Below, in pieces: positions 44,066-52,960 of a DNA stretch of 64,000 nt. The DNA is taken from contig NZ_JACSRA010000004.1 in assembly GCF_014836335.1 (NCBI RefSeq), positions 121,743 through 185,742 on the forward strand, written 5' to 3'. Position 1 is the first letter of the stretch. Each line of letters begins with the position of its first letter. The stretch comes from Clostridium cibarium. GTDB taxonomy: Bacteria > Bacillota > Clostridia > Clostridiales > Clostridiaceae. A program made the translations under genes and the position numbers. The notes below the pieces were generated by a model. It had not been told where the DNA came from. It made no database searches and worked only from the letters and a program-made list of their open reading frames with translations.

Positions 44066-45001
44066 ATGAAGGTTATAGAGATAAATAATATATCTAAACG
44101 ATTTAGTGATAAGCTTGTTCTTGATAATATAAGCTTTCAGGTAGATAAGGGAGAAATATTTGGGCTACTTGGACCAAACGGTGCTGGAAAGTCTACATTA
44201 ATAAATATAATTGTTAATATATTGATACCTGATAGTGGGAAAATAGTTATATGTGGCAATGATGTTGTAAAAGACTCAATAGAATCAAAGAAGCACATAG
44301 GTTATGTTCCACAAGATATAGCTTTAATGGAGAACTTAAATGCTTATGATAATTTGGAGTTTTTTGGAGTATTATATGGATTAAAAGGAACATTGCTTAA
44401 GCATAGAATAAATGAAGTGTTAGATATTGTAGGATTAAGGGATAAGAAAAAGGAAAAGGTTAAAAAATTTTCAGGTGGGATGAAGAGAAGATTAAACATA
44501 GCAGCTGCAATTATGCATCATCCGGAGGTTCTAATTTTAGATGAACCAACAGTAGGGGTAGATCCACAATCAAGACAGCATATATTTAATTTTATTAAGA
44601 AGATAGGAAAGGAATGGGGGACAACAGTTCTTTATACATCACATTATATGGAAGAGGTTGAAGAGTTATGTGAGAGAGTTATGATTATGGATCTAGGTGT
44701 AGAAATTGCTTATGGTAATAAGGAAGATATTAAATATTCAGTATTTCCCAATAATAAAGTAGTTATTGATACAAATGGGATAAAAGGGCAAACTATTTTA
44801 AGTATTAGAGAAATTAATGGAGTAATAAAGGTTACAGAGAATGAAAAATCTATAAGCTTAACTGTAAATGATAAGTTTAAGCTTGGGGAGTGTTTGAGAA
44901 TATTTGAAGAAGAAGATATAAGTGTAAATAAGATCAGCTATGAAGAAGCAAAACTTGAAGATGTTTTCTTAACTCTTACAGGGAAAAATCTTAGGGATTA
45001 G
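44066..45001 (+). CDS. ABC-2 type exporter ATPase
   Basis: 311 residues. Walker A GPNGAGKS (about 37-44), signature FSGGMKRRL, Walker B VLILDEPTVGVD, and H-loop TSHYMEEVEEL. The C-terminal 80 residues are the regulatory tail of drug or lipid exporter ATPases (CcmA-like). Works with the two permeases downstream. Its ribosome site lies in the hairpin at 44018. Confidence 0.92.
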   Translation: MKVIEINNISKRFSDKLVLDNISFQVDKGEIFGLLGPNGAGKSTLINIIVNILIPDSGKIVICGNDVVKDSIESKKHIGYVPQDIALMENLNAYDNLEFFGVLYGLKGTLLKHRINEVLDIVGLRDKKKEKVKKFSGGMKRRLNIAAAIMHHPEVLILDEPTVGVDPQSRQHIFNFIKKIGKEWGTTVLYTSHYMEEVEELCERVMIMDLGVEIAYGNKEDIKYSVFPNNKVVIDTNGIKGQTILSIREINGVIKVTENEKSISLTVNDKFKLGECLRIFEEEDISVNKISYEEAKLEDVFLTLTGKNLRD

Positions 45002-45009
45002 GAGAGAAA

Positions 45010-46098
45010 ATGAAACTTTTAGTTTACTTGAAAACAACATTTAAAGGGGTAATTGCAACTTTGGTACCGACTTTAGCTATGTTTATACTATTACCTGTTG
45101 TTATAGCAGGAGTCATGGGCTTTGTAAAGAGTGATGAAGGTGAAAATTCATTAAAGTTGAAACAGCTTAAGGTTAGCATTATAGATGAGGATAACTCTAA
45201 AGCATCTAATTCATTAATAGAATTTTTAAAAACCGATGATATAAATAAGCTTATAGAAGTAACTAATTATGGTGATGCTTATATTAAGATTCCCAAAGGG
45301 TATGAAGAAAGTTTATTATTACAAAAAGATAGCAATATTATATTAGAGGAAAGTGGTAAAGGACATTCTGTATTGAGTACATTAAAGGTTGTAATTGATA
45401 AATATCATGAAAATTTAAATTTAGTTCGGCATGGAGAAAATGCTCGGGAATTATCTAAAATATTAAATGAAAGCTTTATAGAGAATGAGATAATTGATTA
45501 TAAAAAAGATTTGACTTCTTATGAGTTAATGGCATCTACTTTAAGTGAATTTGTAATTAGTATGATGATTCTTAATTTGATTAGAGCTAGTTATGTTGAG
45601 GTTTCAAGAAATATAAATATGAGAATTTTAGTCACACCGATAACTAGACAAAGAGTACTAGTATATGAGTCCATTGGAATCTTTTTTTATTCATTCATAA
45701 TTTTACTTTGCTACACATTATTCTTTAAAGCATTTGGGATAGCCTTTAAGGGAAGTTTATTAGTAATTTTAGAAATAATAATTCCAGCAGCATTATTGAT
45801 AACAACTATGAGTAAATTTATAACTTGTTGTATTGGTAAAAAATATGGGCAAGTTGTTGGAATTATGATATTTGCTTTGCCAATTTTAGGAATGGAGATG
45901 TTTACTGGAAAAGGAAACTTATTAGCTAAATTTGCACCAACACATTATATTACAAAGGCATTTGAGTCGTTCAGTTTAAATGGAAGTATAACAGGGAGTG
46001 AGAAAGAATTATTATGGATAATTGGAATTTCAATATTGCTATTTATAATAGTTTTTATAAAAGAAGGGATAAGTAAGGGGGGAAGAAGGTGCGCTTAA
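45010..46098 (+). CDS. ABC-2 type permease, first
   Basis: 362 residues. One N-terminal helix (about 15-38), a large extracytoplasmic domain (about 45-180), then five or six helices (183-355), the layout of ABC2_membrane_3 exporters. AGGAGAG lies before the ATG, 8 bases after the ATPase stop. Overlaps the next gene by 10 bases. Confidence 0.87.
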   Translation: MKLLVYLKTTFKGVIATLVPTLAMFILLPVVIAGVMGFVKSDEGENSLKLKQLKVSIIDEDNSKASNSLIEFLKTDDINKLIEVTNYGDAYIKIPKGYEESLLLQKDSNIILEESGKGHSVLSTLKVVIDKYHENLNLVRHGENARELSKILNESFIENEIIDYKKDLTSYELMASTLSEFVISMMILNLIRASYVEVSRNINMRILVTPITRQRVLVYESIGIFFYSFIILLCYTLFFKAFGIAFKGSLLVILEIIIPAALLITTMSKFITCCIGKKYGQVVGIMIFALPILGMEMFTGKGNLLAKFAPTHYITKAFESFSLNGSITGSEKELLWIIGISILLFIIVFIKEGISKGGRRCA

Positions 46099-47150
46099 TA
46101 AGGATAACTCTAATCAATATGAAAAGATATTTAAAAAATCCTCTAATTATTATTATGTCATTTGTTTTCCCAGTTGCTATGGCTATTGGAATAATGGGAG
46201 ATAGTAACGATAATAGTAAAGTTATTGGCATAATTGATAGTGATAAATCTGAGTATTCAGAGAACCTTATCGGTAATCTTTCAGATAATTATAAAGTTAT
46301 AACATATACTGGTATAGCAGAAGAAAATTTTGATGCATTGAGAAATAACCAGGTTGGAGCTTTATATGTAATAGATAATGGCTTTCAGAAAAATATTCAA
46401 AACAAAGTAGCACCTCAAATTAAAGCATACAAAAAACAAGATGAAAGTGGTGCTATTATAGCTGAGAATACAATTGATAAGTATATAAAAGAAAAATTAC
46501 AGGATAATTTCAATGTAAGTAAAAATTTAATATCAACTAGCATTGAAAAAGATGAAAGTAAAGATAATACCGATTTTATCATTGCAACTTTGATGATTTG
46601 TTATTTTATGATGATAGGATCATCAATAATTACTGAAGATATTATAAAGTTAAAGGCCTGCAAAGTTTTAAAAAGAACCATAGTTACACCTAATTCTGAT
46701 AGACAAATATTAGGTGGAATGTTTCTCGGAACTTTTATAATACAGGCAATATTAAGCTCAGTAGCATTTATAGTAGTTAGTGAGGTAATAACCTTAAGTA
46801 ATATGAACATTTTATTAGGAATACTAGTGATAACTTTATGTAGCTTGGTTTCAACATCAATAATTGTAGCTACAAATAGGTGGATAAAGATACCATCAAT
46901 GGCGAATTTAACTGTTGTCATGGTTTCTTTAATTAGTTTTATTTTAGGTATTATGAATATGAGTTTACTTGAATTTTCTAATGTGCCAAATATATTTATT
47001 AGATTATCATTAATTTCTCCGTTTTATTGGTTTATAGAAATATTAAATAATGTATCTTTAATTAAGGCAATATTCGTTTTGATACTGACTTCTCTAGTAT
47101 TTTTCACATGTGGTAGCTTTAAACTTAGAGGGTTTATTGAAGAAGACTAA
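46089..47150 (+). CDS. ABC-2 type permease, second
   Basis: 353 residues with the same layout as the first permease: helix at 17-35, external domain 40-165, five or six helices to the end. GTG start (reads as Met-Arg-Leu-Ile) within the end of the previous gene. The two likely form a heterodimer exporting a lipid-like or antimicrobial compound; substrate unknown. Confidence 0.87.
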   Translation: MRLIRITLINMKRYLKNPLIIIMSFVFPVAMAIGIMGDSNDNSKVIGIIDSDKSEYSENLIGNLSDNYKVITYTGIAEENFDALRNNQVGALYVIDNGFQKNIQNKVAPQIKAYKKQDESGAIIAENTIDKYIKEKLQDNFNVSKNLISTSIEKDESKDNTDFIIATLMICYFMMIGSSIITEDIIKLKACKVLKRTIVTPNSDRQILGGMFLGTFIIQAILSSVAFIVVSEVITLSNMNILLGILVITLCSLVSTSIIVATNRWIKIPSMANLTVVMVSLISFILGIMNMSLLEFSNVPNIFIRLSLISPFYWFIEILNNVSLIKAIFVLILTSLVFFTCGSFKLRGFIEED

Positions 47151-47158
47151 AACATATA

Positions 47159-47205
47159 AGGTAGGTTAATAAATATTTATTTTATATTAACTTACCTATA
47201 ATTTG
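47159..47205 (+). terminator. Probable terminator
   Basis: AGGTAGGTTAATA and TATTAACTTACCT form a 13-bp stem with one G-U pair. The following sequence (ATAATTTG) is only weakly T-rich. Ends the exporter operon. Confidence 0.6.
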
Positions 47206-47256
47206 CTCTTAACTTTTTTAAGGTAGAATAAAGAAAAATGTTAGGAGTGATTATAT

Positions 47257-47859
47257 ATGGATACATTACTTCATGGAAAACTTGGAAAGATTTTAGGAGA
47301 AGATCTAAATAGAAGAGGATACAATATTAATGTAGGTTATTTTATTTATGGGAGTATGTTGCCAGATATAAGTCCATTTTATAGATTTTCAATGCATACT
47401 AAAGAAACTAATTATACTGATGTAATTAAACTTATGAAGGATTTAGTGATTGGAAATGACAAGTTAACAGTAAGAAGCATATCTATTAAGTTAGGAATGT
47501 TAAATCACTATTTATGTGACTTCTTTACTTTTCCTCATAATAGAGGATTTAAGGAGTCAATAATTCAACATGAGCTTTATGAACAGGTACAAAGAATAGT
47601 TCTATGGAGCAAACTTCAGAAAATATGGAATAAGTATTCTGAAGAGGCAAAAATTAAACTAAGAACTTTTGAAGAAATAATAATGTATATTGAAGATATG
47701 CATTTGATTTATAATAATAACTTAAGTAATAGAGAAAGAGACATATATTTCATGAGCATATTATCTAGAGTTGTATCTTCTTCGTTATTAGATTTAAGAA
47801 GAAAATGTTCTTCTGATATTGAAACAAAAGTTGAGAATATTAAAGTAAGTTGTTTATAA
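47257..47859 (+). CDS. Zinc-dependent phospholipase C family protein
   Basis: 200 residues without a signal peptide. Family features: an early His (LLHGKLG), GSMLPDISPF with metal Asp, a His near 48 (FSMHTKE), and LNHYLCDFFTFPHN with an HxxxD pair. These match the small cytoplasmic members of the zinc_dep_PLPC family found in clostridia, rather than secreted alpha-toxin. Substrate and activity unknown. TTAGGAGTG precedes the ATG. Confidence 0.75.
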   Translation: MDTLLHGKLGKILGEDLNRRGYNINVGYFIYGSMLPDISPFYRFSMHTKETNYTDVIKLMKDLVIGNDKLTVRSISIKLGMLNHYLCDFFTFPHNRGFKESIIQHELYEQVQRIVLWSKLQKIWNKYSEEAKIKLRTFEEIIMYIEDMHLIYNNNLSNRERDIYFMSILSRVVSSSLLDLRRKCSSDIETKVENIKVSCL

Positions 47860-47916
47860 GAATATATGATGTATAATAATAGTTATACATTATATATTTT
47901 ACATGAGGAGAAAAAT

Positions 47917-49356
47917 ATGAATAACGAATTTAATAGATTTAAATTGAGCGAGGATATCTTAAAATCCTTAAAAGCTTTAGATTATAAAAAACCAACAGAG
48001 GTTCAAGAAAGTGTTATAAATGAAGCGCTATATAATAAGGACTTAATAGTAAAAGCACAAACAGGAACGGGAAAAACAGCATCTTTTGTTATTCCACTTT
48101 GTGAAAAAGTGATATGGGAAGAAAATTTGCCACAGGTTTTAATTCTTAGTCCTACAAGGGAACTTGCACTTCAAATAGCTGAAGATGTAAGAAATATTGG
48201 AAGATTTAAAAGGATTAAGGGAATAGCAGTTTATGGAAAGTCGCCTTTTAAGGATCAAGCAAGAGAATTAAAGGGAAAAACTCATATGGTTATTGGGACT
48301 CCAGGAAGAGTTTTAGATCATATAGACAGAGGTAGTTTTAATACTAAAGGTATAAGGTATTTAGTTATTGATGAAGCAGATGAAATGCTCAACATGGGCT
48401 TTATAAAGCAAGTTGAAGGAATTCTTCGAAGGATACCAAAAAAAAGAGTAACTATGCTTTTTTCAGCTACTTTACCAGAGGAAATAAAAATTCTATGCGA
48501 AAAGTATATGAATAAGCCTAAAGATATAGAGGTTAAGAGTGAGGGGGTAATTACGGATAAAATAGATCACTATATTTATAGGGCTCTAGAAGAAGAAAAG
48601 TTAGATAATTTAATTAGGCTTTTAATTAAAGAGAGACCTGAAACAGCAGTGATTTTTTGCAAGACAAAAGAGAGAGTTGATTTAGTTTATGAAAAGTTAA
48701 GAAAAAAAAGATTTTCTATAGATAAAATTCACGGTGGAATGCTTCAAAAAGAAAGAATAGAAGCAATGGAAAGATATAAGAAAGGTGCTTTTAGAATATT
48801 AGTAGCTACAGATGTTGCTTCAAGAGGAATTGATGTGGAAGGAATAACTCATGTAGTTAATTTTGATGTGCCAGTTGAAAAGGAAGCCTATGTCCATAGA
48901 ATAGGAAGGACAGGGAGAGCTGGGAGGAAAGGGAAGGCAATAACTTTTGTTACTTCATATGAAGAGAAACTTTTTGAAGAAATTCAACAATACATAGATT
49001 TTAAAGTGCCAGAAAGAAACTTGAAGGAATTAGAATTAAGTAAGGATGAAGAAATAATAGGAAATGAATTTCTTAGGAAGACTGGTACCCAAAAAGCATT
49101 AAAAGCAAAAGAGGTTAATAAAGGGATAACAAAGTTATATTTAAACGGAGGAAAAAAGAAAAAGATTAGAGCATTAGATTTAGTCGGAACTATTTCAAAC
49201 ATTAATGGTATTACATCAGAAGATATTGGTATAATTGATATACAAGATATGGGATCTTATGTGGAAATATTAAATGGTAAAGGGAAAATAGTACTTGAAG
49301 CTTTACAAAATATGACTGTAAAAGGCAAAAAATTAAGAGTTGAAAAGGCAAGATAA
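47917..49356 (+). CDS. dbpA: DEAD-box RNA helicase DbpA/YxiN
   Basis: 479 residues, same length as YxiN of Bacillus subtilis. Helicase motifs: Q motif KPTEVQE, AQTGTGKT, PTRELALQ, GTPGRVLDH, DEAD, SAT, ATDVASRGIDVEG, HRIGRTGRAGRKG. The C-terminal 75 residues (LYLNGGKKKKIRALDLVGTI ... VKGKKLRVEKAR) form the DbpA RNA-binding domain, which targets hairpin 92 of 23S rRNA during large-subunit assembly. A longer frame exists, but GAGGAG fixes ATG 47917. Confidence 0.93.
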   Translation: MNNEFNRFKLSEDILKSLKALDYKKPTEVQESVINEALYNKDLIVKAQTGTGKTASFVIPLCEKVIWEENLPQVLILSPTRELALQIAEDVRNIGRFKRIKGIAVYGKSPFKDQARELKGKTHMVIGTPGRVLDHIDRGSFNTKGIRYLVIDEADEMLNMGFIKQVEGILRRIPKKRVTMLFSATLPEEIKILCEKYMNKPKDIEVKSEGVITDKIDHYIYRALEEEKLDNLIRLLIKERPETAVIFCKTKERVDLVYEKLRKKRFSIDKIHGGMLQKERIEAMERYKKGAFRILVATDVASRGIDVEGITHVVNFDVPVEKEAYVHRIGRTGRAGRKGKAITFVTSYEEKLFEEIQQYIDFKVPERNLKELELSKDEEIIGNEFLRKTGTQKALKAKEVNKGITKLYLNGGKKKKIRALDLVGTISNINGITSEDIGIIDIQDMGSYVEILNGKGKIVLEALQNMTVKGKKLRVEKAR

Positions 49357-49374
49357 AGTTTGGGGGAGTTTTTG

Positions 49375-49860
49375 GTGAATGATGAAGAGATAATGAGAAA
49401 ATGTATAGAGGAAGCTATTAAAGGAGTAAAGAATGGTGAAGGTGGTCCATTTGGAGCGGCTATTGTTAAAGATCATGAAATAATAGCTTTAGGGCATAAT
49501 ACTGTGATTAAGGACAATGATCCAACAGCTCATGGCGAAGTTAATGTAATAAGAGCAGCTTGTGAAAAACTTGGAACATTCCAATTAGATGATTGTATTA
49601 TTTATACTTCAGCAGAACCATGTCCAATGTGTTTATCAGCTATAATGTGGGCTGGAATAAAAAAAGTATATTTTGGGTGCAGCGCTGAAGACACTGAAAA
49701 AATAGGGTTTGCAGATAAATTTATATATGATTTTCTTAGAAATGAAAAACCTATAAATGGATTGGAAGTTATACCTCTATTAAGAGAGGAATCTTTAAAA
49801 GCCTTCAATGTTTGGTCAGGAAAAACTGATAAAATTGATTATGATCCAAGAGGAATATAA
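49375..49860 (+). CDS. guaD: Guanine deaminase-like nucleoside deaminase
   Basis: 161 residues, zinc cytidine-deaminase fold close to Bacillus GuaD, which converts guanine to xanthine. GGPFGAAIVKD, NDPTAHGEVNVIRAAC (zinc His and catalytic Glu), TSAEPCPMCLSA (two zinc Cys). The central motif is HGE rather than the usual HAE. GTG 49375 is 6 bases from GGGGGAG; the TTGs upstream overlap that site. Follows dbpA by 18 bases and may share its transcript. Confidence 0.83.
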   Translation: MNDEEIMRKCIEEAIKGVKNGEGGPFGAAIVKDHEIIALGHNTVIKDNDPTAHGEVNVIRAACEKLGTFQLDDCIIYTSAEPCPMCLSAIMWAGIKKVYFGCSAEDTEKIGFADKFIYDFLRNEKPINGLEVIPLLREESLKAFNVWSGKTDKIDYDPRGI

Positions 49861-49903
49861 AAAATAATGGCAGTTGATTGCAATCAGCTGCCATTATTTT
49901 TAT
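49861..49903. terminator. Bidirectional terminator
   Basis: AATAATGGCAG-TTGATT and AATCA-GCTGCCATTATT form a long near-perfect stem with A and T runs outside. It serves the deaminase and the convergent GerMN gene. Confidence 0.9.
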
Positions 49904-50520
49904 TACCTAAGTTTTATAGTATTTTCTAAAGTAGGAACATGTTGAAATTGAATTTTTTTGTTATTGTATAAGAAGTCAACTGAATTAATCCATTCACCAG
50001 CATATGATGATTGTTTAAAAGTTTCAGTTAATATCTTAGTAGTCACTGCTCCTCCTGTAGTACCTTCAAAATAAGTATTGCCCCATTTTATAGATGTATT
50101 ATTAGCTAAATCTTTTAAATTTATGGTAGCTTTGTTTATTCCATTTATATTTTCTACCTTAAGAACTTCAATAGGTAGTCCTTTAAATTCTTTTATTGAA
50201 AGCTCTTTAGCAAGTTTAGAGAGTTTTTCCTTAAGTGATAAACTATCATCAATTTGAATTGTGCTATCAATTTGTGCTTTCAAGTTATTAATATCAACAG
50301 TATAAATTGATAAAGTAACTAATTTAGGAGTAGAAGTATTGGAATTTTTAGTGTCCTTTGATGTTGTATCTGTACTATTTTGTGAATCTTGTTCTTTTTT
50401 TTGATTATTAGAATTTTCAGTTAAAGTCTTTGTGTCATTGTCAGGCTTTTCGTTTGAAGAGCAAGATATAAGAGTTAGACCCAAAGTTAGACATAATATA
50501 AAGGAAAATAACTTTTTCAT
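49903..50520 (-). CDS. GerMN-domain lipoprotein
   Basis: About 205 residues. Signal peptide with lipobox LISC near residue 19, then a Ser/Asn/Thr/Lys-rich linker (about 24-65) and a GerMN domain (about 68-200; SLSLKEKLSKLAKEL, TINLKDLANN, VTTKILTETFKQ). GerMN domains occur in GerM of sporulating bacteria and in envelope lipoproteins. Start at the Met preceding KKLFS because AGGAGGTG is 8 bases upstream. Likely exported and membrane-anchored. Confidence 0.85.
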   Translation of the reverse strand: MKKLFSFILCLTLGLTLISCSSNEKPDNDTKTLTENSNNQKKEQDSQNSTDTTSKDTKNSNTSTPKLVTLSIYTVDINNLKAQIDSTIQIDDSLSLKEKLSKLAKELSIKEFKGLPIEVLKVENINGINKATINLKDLANNTSIKWGNTYFEGTTGGAVTTKILTETFKQSSYAGEWINSVDFLYNNKKIQFQHVPTLENTIKLR

Positions 50521-50593
50521 AATATACACCTCCTACTATTATTTAATATAATTATATAATAAATAGATAAATATAACAATATCTTATATTATT

Positions 50594-51574
50594 CTACAAA
50601 GGAGAGTTATTAATCATGAAGGTTAAAACTTTGAAAATTAAATTTTTCAAATCTTCATCTCCCAAGTTTGATAAATCATGGTCAGTATTATTAAGTGTAA
50701 CAAGACTGACTTTATTACCAAAAGCTTTACTAGAATCATACAAATTAGAAGAATTAGTATATGGAACCATAGTGTCAGCCTTGCTATGAACAATAAGGGT
50801 CTTAGGAAGCCCTTCTTTTACATAGTTAATGGGGCTAAATTTTTTTATATATTCATCTTTATTTTTTATTGATGAAATGAACGGAATTGATTCTTTAATT
50901 GCAAGATTTTCATCTAAACTTGATAGATCAGTAGGACCAAAAAAGTCTATAAGATACTTTATTTTGTAAGGATATTCTTTAAGAGAACCATCATCTACAA
51001 ATTCTTCATTATCAGAGTAAGTAGCTAAAAGAGAAAGATGTGCTCCGGCAGAGATGCCAATAACACCAATTTCATTTACATTAAAATTATAAGTGGTTTT
51101 ATTTTTATATATCCATCTTATAGAATCTTTTACATCTGAAACTTGCTTAGAAAAATTCACATTCTTATTTAATAGTTCATAGGAAACGCTTATGATTGTA
51201 TATCCCTGGTTAAGGAAAGATTTTAAAATTGGTGATAATACCTTGGGGAATTCGCTGTTTCCATAAGCCCAACTTCCGCCATGAACGTAAAGAATTACGG
51301 GGGATCCCTTTGATGGTATATTTTCTGGCCTGTAAATATCTAAATATACAGGAGTATTCTTTGTATTTTTGTATTGAATAGTTTCCTTCTTTAAATCATC
51401 AGTATTAGCACCAACAAGTAGTGAGGATGAGTCAAGAGAACTAAATTCATTTTTATATAAATCATATTGTCTATATATGTCATAATAAAGTGATAGTCTT
51501 TGTCTAAATATTATAGTAATAAAAATGATAGAAATGAGAGAAACTAATAAAAAGTATTTTAAAAATTTTTTCAA
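50594..51574 (-). CDS. Membrane-anchored alpha/beta hydrolase (esterase)
   Basis: 326 residues. One N-terminal helix (about 6-22) anchors it, with the catalytic domain probably outside. Triad elements: oxyanion loop VILYVHGGSWAYGN, nucleophile in GVIGISAGAHLSLL, Asp in IVHSKADTMVPY, His in NNTDHDLSN. Close to the BD-FAE / carboxylesterase group that deacylates small or polysaccharide esters. Preceded by GGAGGTT. Single gene. Confidence 0.87.
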   Translation of the reverse strand: MKKFLKYFLLVSLISIIFITIIFRQRLSLYYDIYRQYDLYKNEFSSLDSSSLLVGANTDDLKKETIQYKNTKNTPVYLDIYRPENIPSKGSPVILYVHGGSWAYGNSEFPKVLSPILKSFLNQGYTIISVSYELLNKNVNFSKQVSDVKDSIRWIYKNKTTYNFNVNEIGVIGISAGAHLSLLATYSDNEEFVDDGSLKEYPYKIKYLIDFFGPTDLSSLDENLAIKESIPFISSIKNKDEYIKKFSPINYVKEGLPKTLIVHSKADTMVPYTNSSNLYDSSKAFGNKVSLVTLNNTDHDLSNLGDEDLKNLIFKVLTFMINNSPL

Positions 51575-51699
51575 TTACAATATAACCTCCATTTTATTAT
51601 TCTTGTAACTTTATCATTTTATTATATACTATTTTTAATAAGTTTTATGAAAAGAATATTATTTTAGTATTTCTAATTTGAATATGTATTGAAAAATTG

Positions 51700-52107
51700 C
51701 TATTCCAATTTGGGGATAAGAGTGTTGTTGATTATATTTACAATCTCCCAAGTATTGTTATCTATAAAGAAATGCCCACCAGAAAACTTTAAAAAAGTAC
51801 ATTTGTTATTAGTATGCTCTTTCCACTTTTCTAGGTTATTGATCGTCAGATAGTCCTTTTCACCATATAAAATTGTGAGATCACAGTTGAGTTTATTAGC
51901 TTTAATAGTATATGTGTATTCTTCTACAACTTTAAAATCTGCTCTTAAAACTGGGAGAAAAATTTTAGCCCAATCGTCGTTTTCTAACACTTCTATAGGA
52001 GTTTCTCCTAGCCTTAAAAGTTCTTTTTTGAACTCGACGTCGTTTAAATTATGAATGGATCTATAATCACTCTTTATAAAAGAAAATTTATATAACAAAA
52101 GGAGCAA
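51700..52107 (-). pseudogene. Truncated type II thioesterase (C-terminal half)
   Basis: The 135 codons match the second half of GrsT/SrfA-D-type thioesterases, which clear peptide synthetases: FKKELLRLGETP, LPVLRADFKVVEEYTY, LTILYGEKDYLT (triad Asp) and FSGGHFFI (triad His). The first 110 residues with the GHSMG serine are missing, an in-frame stop lies 7 codons upstream, and there is no ribosome site before the TTG. The upstream 390 bases show no missing part and no synthetase. Confidence 0.7.
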
Positions 52108-52372
52108 AAGAAAAGTTTTGTTTTATGGATGAGAGTGGTGAGTTTCAGTATATGGACAACTATTCTTAAACTTAGTTTTCTTTATATTACTTATAGAAAA
52201 TAGCATTAATATAGTATTGCTTATTTCAAAATTAGGAGTGGTTTATAGTAATAAAAGTAAAAAAGATGAGGAATAATAACAAAGATTACTAAAAAAAATT
52301 TAGAATATGCAAAACCTTCATGTACAAAGAAATGAAATATTAATAGTTTTTACCATGTAAACTTCAAAGTTG

Positions 52373-52401
52373 TTGACAAAGTATTTTGATTGTAGTATAT
52401 T
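52373..52401 (+). promoter_or_regulatory. Promoter of the fatty-acid operon
   Basis: TTGACA (52373-52378), 17 bases, TATATT (52396-52401): near-consensus sigma-A promoter. A leader of about 90 bases with a short CCCATGGG-type hairpin precedes the first gene. Confidence 0.8.
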
Positions 52402-52416
52402 TTGAGTATCAAAGTA
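52398..52416. promoter_or_regulatory. FabT-like operator
   Basis: TATTTTGA-gta-TCAAAGTA is a 7-of-8 dyad with TTTGA/TCAAA cores, like FabT operators of Firmicutes. It overlaps the -10 and start site. A second half-site pair (CAAAGTATTTTGAT) lies in the -35/-10 spacer. The next gene is the probable repressor. Confidence 0.7.
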
Positions 52417-52498
52417 TTTTTGCTGCTTTGGCTATTTCCGGTTCCCATGGGAGAAATTCTTTTGTGGGGCTAGATACTATTAGAAGTGGAGGATTTTA

Positions 52499-52960
52499 AT
52501 GGAAGTGGGAAATAGAGTGATGAACAAATTATTCGTTCAGCTTTTTAATGATATTTTGGAAATTGAAGAAAAGACTTTAAAAAATGGGCCACTTCAAGAT
52601 ATTTCTATAACAGAGATGCATACAATTGAAGGAATAGGCATGTATAAAGAAAGAACTATGACAGAAGTTGCTCAAGATTTAAGAATAACTGTTGGAACTT
52701 TAACTACAGCTATTAATAAGTTAATTAAAAAGGGCTATGTTGAACGAAAAAGAATAGAAGAAGATAGAAGAGTAGTGCTAATTCGTTTAACAAAGAAAGG
52801 AAAACTTGCTTATAGATTACATGAAAAATTCCATAACGATATGGTTAGTCAAACTATCGAGGGATTAAATGAAGAAGAAGAAAAAATATTGATTTCATCC
52901 TTAGATAAGATAAATGTATTCTTTAAAGGAAAAATAGTAAGTATTGGTAAGGAGAAATAA
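52499..52960 (+). CDS. MarR-family regulator of fatty-acid synthesis (FabT-like)
   Basis: 153 residues. Winged HTH: MTEVAQDLRITVGTLTTAINKLIKKGYVERKRIEEDRRVVLIRLTKKG. First gene of the fab operon, like FabT of streptococci, which represses fab genes when acyl-ACP is abundant. GGAGG is 6 bases before the ATG. Its stop overlaps the fabH start (TAATG). Autoregulation through the operator at 52398 is likely. Confidence 0.88.
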   Translation: MEVGNRVMNKLFVQLFNDILEIEEKTLKNGPLQDISITEMHTIEGIGMYKERTMTEVAQDLRITVGTLTTAINKLIKKGYVERKRIEEDRRVVLIRLTKKGKLAYRLHEKFHNDMVSQTIEGLNEEEEKILISSLDKINVFFKGKIVSIGKEK

